Source: CAVTWH01 sp963738365 (GTDB lineage: Bacteria; Actinomycetota; Actinomycetes; Mycobacteriales; Micromonosporaceae). From it: a stretch of 64,000 bases of DNA. Position 1 is the stretch's first letter, and each line of letters opens with the position of its first letter. Positions 60,895-64,000 of this stretch are shown piece by piece. The stretch is taken from NCBI GenBank assembly GCA_963738365.1, contig CAVTWH010000010.1, forward strand, positions 62,001 through 126,000. The letters are read 5' to 3'. Below the pieces are notes generated by a model, which worked only from the letters and a program-made list of their open reading frames with translations, was not told the origin of the DNA and searched no databases. A program made the position numbers and the translations under genes.

Positions 60895-61488
60895 TCAGTA
60901 GGCGGCGGTGAAGCGCTGGCCGATGAAGGTGTCCTGGTCGATGGCGTCGAGGACGGCGGCGGCGAGGTCGCCGGTGCTGAGCCGGCTCTGACCCGCGGAG
61001 TCGGTGATCGGCCGGTCCTGGGCGAGTGCGTGGTACGCGCCGGTGGGCGGCCCGTCGAACAGGTGCACCGGCGGCGGGCTCAGGTAGCTCCAGCGCACCG
61101 TGGTGGCGGCGGCGCGCAGCAGATCCAGCGCCTCGCCCTGGTCCAGGGCCAGCTGGCGGTACTGCGGCGGGAAGTCCGGGGAGTCGACGATGCGCCGGCC
61201 GGGGGCGTACTCCAGGCTGCCGCCGCCGCCGACGAAGACCAGCCGGTCGACGCCGGCCCGGGCCAGGCCGTCGAGGAGGGCGCTCGCGGCGCGTGGTACC
61301 AACCGCTGCGGGCCTTTGACGGAGGCCACCACGGCGTCGTGGCCGGCGACGGCGGCGGCGACGGAGGCCGGGTCGGCGGCGTCGACGGTGGGCCGGTGCA
61401 GCGGCGTCACGTCGTGGCCGCGCTCGGCGGCGGCTCGGGCGATCGCACCGCCGAGCCGGCCGGTGGCGCCGATGACCGCGATCTTCAT
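60895..61488 (-). CDS. NAD(P)-binding atypical SDR oxidoreductase
   Basis: A 197-residue Rossmann protein beginning MKIAVIGATGRLGGAIARAA (GxxGxxG) and continuing GHDAVVASVKGP, DRLVFVGGGGSLEYAPGRRI, VRWSYLSPPPVHLFDGPPTG. It is an NmrA/YwnB-like NAD(P)H-binding protein. Its ATG overlaps the alpha/beta hydrolase stop (ATGA). The redox substrate is unknown. Confidence 0.85.
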   Translation of the reverse strand: MKIAVIGATGRLGGAIARAAAERGHDVTPLHRPTVDAADPASVAAAVAGHDAVVASVKGPQRLVPRAASALLDGLARAGVDRLVFVGGGGSLEYAPGRRIVDSPDFPPQYRQLALDQGEALDLLRAAATTVRWSYLSPPPVHLFDGPPTGAYHALAQDRPITDSAGQSRLSTGDLAAAVLDAIDQDTFIGQRFTAAY

Positions 61489-62369
61489 GATTGCCTCCAG
61501 GTACGGTCGACGAAGTCGGCGATGCGCGGGGCGATCTCGGTGAGCTTCTCCTCCAGCGCGAAGTGGCCGGTGGGCAGCAGTAGCAGCTCGGCGTCGGGCA
61601 GGTCGCGCAGGTAGGCGCGGGCGCCGTCGACGGTGAAGAAGGCGTCCCCGGTACCCCAGACGATCAGCGCCGGGGGCTGGGCGGTGCGCAGGTAGTGCTG
61701 CCAGTGCGGGTAGAGCTCGACGTTGCTGTGGTAGTCGAGGGCCAGCGCGACCTGTGCGGCCCGGTGCCGGTCGAGGAAGTGCTGGTCGAGACTCCAGCCG
61801 TCGGGGGCGATGCGTTCGGCGTCGGTGACGCCGCCTTCGTACTGGCCGCGGGTGACCGGGGCGGTCATGACGGCGGCGACGCGCTCGGCGGCGCCGGGTA
61901 CGCCGGGGCGGTTGGCGATCAGGGCGCGAGCCAGGTCGCTGAGGCCGTCGGTGTAGGCGTTGGCGTTCTGCACCACGAGTCCGGCGATCCGTTCCGGGTG
62001 CCGGGTGGCCAGCCGCAGGCCGACCGGGCCGCCGAAGTCGAAGGCGTAGAGCACGAAGCGGGTCAGGCGCAGCCGCTCGACGAAGCCCGCCATGGTGTCG
62101 GCCAGGGAGTCGAAGGTGTAGCGGTAGCCCTCGGGCGCCTCGGTGTGGCCGGAGCCGGGATGGTCCGGCGCGATCAGCCGGTACCGGCCGCCGAGCGCGT
62201 CGATGAGTCGACGGTACTGGTGCGAGGCGGACGGGAAGCCGTGCAGCAGCAGGATCGTGGGCGCGTCGACGGGGCCGGCTGACCGGTAGAACACCCGGAC
62301 CCCGTCGACGTCCACGAAGCGGTGGACCACTTCGGGGAGCTTTGTCACATGGGTTGACAGGGAAGTCAC
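61485..62369 (-). CDS. Alpha/beta hydrolase (haloalkane dehalogenase/epoxide hydrolase-like)
   Basis: A 294-residue alpha/beta hydrolase. The oxyanion motif is LLLHGFPSASHQYR (HGFP), the nucleophile elbow VLYAFDFGGPVGLRLATRHP carries an aspartate nucleophile (D in FDFGG), and LLPTGHFALEE contributes the catalytic His. The HGFPSASHQYR and VDVDGVRVFYRSAG blocks are of the dehalogenase/epoxide hydrolase subfamily. GTG start 62369 has no ribosome site but sits 6 bp after a TATAAC -10, so a leaderless mRNA is expected. Operon with the SDR gene. Confidence 0.87.
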   Translation of the reverse strand: MTSLSTHVTKLPEVVHRFVDVDGVRVFYRSAGPVDAPTILLLHGFPSASHQYRRLIDALGGRYRLIAPDHPGSGHTEAPEGYRYTFDSLADTMAGFVERLRLTRFVLYAFDFGGPVGLRLATRHPERIAGLVVQNANAYTDGLSDLARALIANRPGVPGAAERVAAVMTAPVTRGQYEGGVTDAERIAPDGWSLDQHFLDRHRAAQVALALDYHSNVELYPHWQHYLRTAQPPALIVWGTGDAFFTVDGARAYLRDLPDAELLLLPTGHFALEEKLTEIAPRIADFVDRTWRQS

Positions 62370-62375
62370 CCGTTA

Positions 62376-62404
62376 GTTATAGGCGATCGTCTTTAACGAG
62401 TCAA
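62376..62404 (-). promoter_or_regulatory. Promoter for a leaderless transcript of the alpha/beta hydrolase operon
   Basis: On the minus strand TTGACT (62404-62399), 17-bp spacer, TATAAC (62381-62376), then 6 bp to the GTG start. Both hexamers match the sigma-70 consensus at five or more positions. CGTTA (62371-62375) and TAACG (62394-62398) form an inverted pair across the -10 and spacer. Confidence 0.7.
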
Positions 62405-62419
62405 CCCGTACACGATCCA

Positions 62420-63346
62420 TTAGAACTCCAGGACCACCGCGCCCCGTACCCCCGGGGTGGCCCGCCGCTCGTGTGCGGCGGAGACCTGGGCCACCGGGTA
62501 CGCCTGGTCCACCCGCAGGGTCAGCTCACCGCGCTCGACCAGGCGGACCAGGCCGGCCAGGCCGGCACCGTCACTGTGCACGCTGAGCTTGCGGGTGCGT
62601 ATGCCGCGCACCGGCTCCGGTGTGGCCGGGCCGACCAGGGCCAGGAAGTCACCGCCGTCGCGCACCGCGTCCAGCGCCGGTGCGCCCAGTACCGCCGCGT
62701 CCAGCAGCGCATCCACCCCACCGGGGGCCAGCTCGCGCAGGCCGGCGCCGAGGTCCGTGCCGCGGGGCACGAAGGTGGCGCCCAGGCCGGTGAGGAACTT
62801 CTCGTCCCCGGCGCCGGCCAGTCCGTAGACGGCCAGCCCGGCGCGTACCGCCAGCTCCACGGCGAAGCCGCCGACCTGCCCGGCGGCGCCGGTGACCAGC
62901 AGGCTCTGCCCGGGCCGCAGGTCCAGCTCGGCCAGCGACTGCCGGGCGGTGAGCCCGTTGAGCGGCAGGCTGGCCGCCTCCACCGGAGTAGGCCCGACCG
63001 GGGTGGCGGCCAGTGCCGCGGCGCCCAGCACCACCAGGTCGGCGTGCGTACCCACCAGGGTGTCCGCCCAGTCGGAGAGGCCGACCACCGCGTCACCGAC
63101 GGCGAAGCCGGTCACCCCGGCGCCGACCGCATCCACCACGCCGGCGAAGTCCCAGCCCAGCACGTACCGGTCCCGCTTGGCGATCAGGTCGCCGAGCCAG
63201 CCGGCCCGGGCCGCCACGTCCACCGGGTGCACCGGCGCCGCCCGCACCCGCACCCGGACCTCGCCCGGTCCGGGCTCCGGGTCGGCCAGCTGAGCCACCC
63301 GCAGCACTTCCGGGCCGCCGAACTCCTCCACCGTCACCGCACGCAT
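62420..63346 (-). CDS. Zinc-less NADP-dependent alcohol dehydrogenase/quinone oxidoreductase
   Basis: A 308-residue MDR-family protein: MRAVTVEEFGGPEVLRVAQL, GEVRVRVRAAPVHPVDVAAR, VLGWDFAGVVDAVGAGVTGF, then LNGLTARQSLAELDLRPGQS, LLVTGAAGQVGGFAVELAVR (NADP motif) and AYPVAQVSAAHERRATPGVRG with VVLEF. It lacks the zinc-binding cysteines of classical ADHs. ATG 63346 has an AGGAGAG site. Divergent from an HxlR regulator, the usual partner of such stress-induced quinone reductases. Confidence 0.9.
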   Translation of the reverse strand: MRAVTVEEFGGPEVLRVAQLADPEPGPGEVRVRVRAAPVHPVDVAARAGWLGDLIAKRDRYVLGWDFAGVVDAVGAGVTGFAVGDAVVGLSDWADTLVGTHADLVVLGAAALAATPVGPTPVEAASLPLNGLTARQSLAELDLRPGQSLLVTGAAGQVGGFAVELAVRAGLAVYGLAGAGDEKFLTGLGATFVPRGTDLGAGLRELAPGGVDALLDAAVLGAPALDAVRDGGDFLALVGPATPEPVRGIRTRKLSVHSDGAGLAGLVRLVERGELTLRVDQAYPVAQVSAAHERRATPGVRGAVVLEF

Positions 63347-63455
63347 CACGTACTCTCCTCTTCTCCCAACGCCTCTTGCCGGACTATCCTGCGACGGTAG
63401 GGAACCAGAAGTAAGTAGGTACCTCCGGGTGCCTAGGGCACGGAACGGAGTGCGG
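63347..63455. promoter_or_regulatory. Divergent promoter region of the quinone reductase and HxlR genes
   Basis: Contains the perfect dyad AGGTACCT (63417-63424) inside AGTAAGTAGGTACCTCC. A GTAC-centred dyad between an HxlR gene and its divergent partner is a plausible operator; no clear -35/-10 pair was found. Confidence 0.4.
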
Positions 63456-63905
63456 ATGGCGACGCGGACGGCGGCCCAGCGGCGGGCCGAGGCGAAGGAG
63501 GCGTACAACGCCTTCCTGGAAGGCTGCCCGAGCCGGCAGTTCCTGGAGACGCTCAGCGACAAGTGGGTGTGCCTGGTGGTCAACGCGCTGGCCGTGGGCG
63601 CCCAGCGGCACAGCGAGCTGGCCCGGGAGATCGGCGGGGTGAGCCAGAAGATGCTCACCCAGACGCTGCGCGGGCTGGAGCGCGACGGCATGGTCAGCCG
63701 GCACGTCACCGCCGCCGTGCCGGTCCGGGTGGACTACCGGCTCACCGACTTCGGCCGTAGCCTGCTGCCGGTGATGGCCGCCATCAAGGGCTGGGCTGAA
63801 GCCAACATGGCCACCGTGCACGCCAACCGGCGCGGCCACGACGCCCGGCAGGCCCGCGCCGCGCACCGGCGTGAGACACCCCACACCGTGGTTACCAGCC
63901 GCTAA
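63456..63905 (+). CDS. HxlR-family transcriptional regulator
   Basis: A 149-residue winged-helix regulator of the HxlR (MarR-like) type: LEGCPSRQFLETLSDKWVCL with the family's N-terminal cysteine, then LVVNALAVGAQRHSELAREI, GGVSQKMLTQTLRGLERDGM and VDYRLTDFGRSLLPVMAAIK. The cysteine (EGCPSR) is the redox/electrophile sensor in characterised HxlR relatives. It probably controls the divergent quinone reductase. Start ATG 63456 with GGAG 5 bp upstream. Confidence 0.9.
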   Translation: MATRTAAQRRAEAKEAYNAFLEGCPSRQFLETLSDKWVCLVVNALAVGAQRHSELAREIGGVSQKMLTQTLRGLERDGMVSRHVTAAVPVRVDYRLTDFGRSLLPVMAAIKGWAEANMATVHANRRGHDARQARAAHRRETPHTVVTSR

Positions 63906-63951
63906 GGCCCCGTCTACTGACTCGCAACACAGGGCGCGCAGCGTTGCACCC

Positions 63952-64000
63952 ATGACCGACAACGAACGCACCACCGGTGCGCGCAGCCTGCGCGACGCCT
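63952..64000 (+). CDS. Gene start cut by the window edge
   Basis: An ATG opens MTDNERTTGARSLRDA and runs off the right edge after 16 codons. Codon use is normal for the window. Too short to identify; it could belong to the HxlR-linked group because it follows on the same strand. Confidence 0.45.
   Translation, partial: MTDNERTTGARSLRDA

Overview
The window is chromosomal DNA of a very GC-rich actinobacterium, most likely a member of the Micromonosporaceae (Micromonospora or a close relative). The evidence is G/C-saturated third codon positions, many GTG starts, 1-4 bp start/stop overlaps inside operons, and a gene order from rph to clpS/pncB that matches the Mycobacterium tuberculosis Rv1330c-Rv1340 block. 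The genus is inferred. I see no rRNA, tRNA, CRISPR array, transposase or phage structural gene; this is housekeeping and saprophytic chromosome.

Layout. 0-10 kb: the 5' end of rph, a coupled operon of two glycosyltransferases and an SGNH hydrolase, an MBL-fold hydrolase, and the cysteine system cysM-cysO-mec with DUF2017 and clpS, divergent from the NAD salvage pair pncB-pncA. 10-13.5 kb: a small GntR regulator, cysteine dioxygenase plus rhodanese, and ctaD. 13.7-19.3 kb: an FtsX-type permease with two ATPases and two membrane proteins. 19.3-27.6 kb: alpha-glucan metabolism (GH63-like enzyme, debranching enzyme, GT4 glucosyltransferase, GlgB). 27.6-34.1 kb: a NRDE protein, an SMR exporter, and an AgaR-type regulator divergent from SIS-isomerase, aldolase and polytopic membrane protein genes. 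34.6-39.7 kb: GH11 xylanase, PaaX-type regulator, CutA and a GH3 enzyme. 39.8-48 kb: a nucleotide and folate neighbourhood (nucleotidyltransferase, deaminase, HIT protein, DHFR, ThyA, FolC) followed by DUF1810, AAA-ATPase and GrpB genes. 48.3-53.9 kb: secreted GH3 and GH16 enzymes with discoidin-type modules. 54-60.7 kb: a YtrA-type regulator locus, a TetR-controlled drug-type ABC exporter, sirtuin and metallophosphoesterase. 60.9-64 kb: a redox and hydrolase cluster with an HxlR regulator, and a gene cut by the right edge.

How the genes work together. Four functional blocks stand out: CysO-dependent cysteine synthesis with oxidative cysteine catabolism close by; glycogen or alpha-glucan synthesis and turnover; supply of dTMP and polyglutamylated folate; and secreted plant/fungal polysaccharide degradation (xylan, beta-1,3-glucan) with CebR-like and CGAAAGT-type control sites.

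Two cautions. First, four genes are broken by single-base indels while the encoded protein stays conserved on both sides of every break. They are the two genes at 0.3-2.3 kb, the GH3 gene at 37.7 kb, and above all the GH3 gene at 48.3 kb with about nineteen indels in 2 kb. This looks like base-calling or assembly error rather than decay. Second, several genes carry in-frame tandem repeats. The best readable regulatory structures are the triple TetR operator on a consensus promoter (56.6 kb), a leaderless promoter (62.4 kb) and a xylanase promoter flanked by inverted half-sites (35.9 kb).
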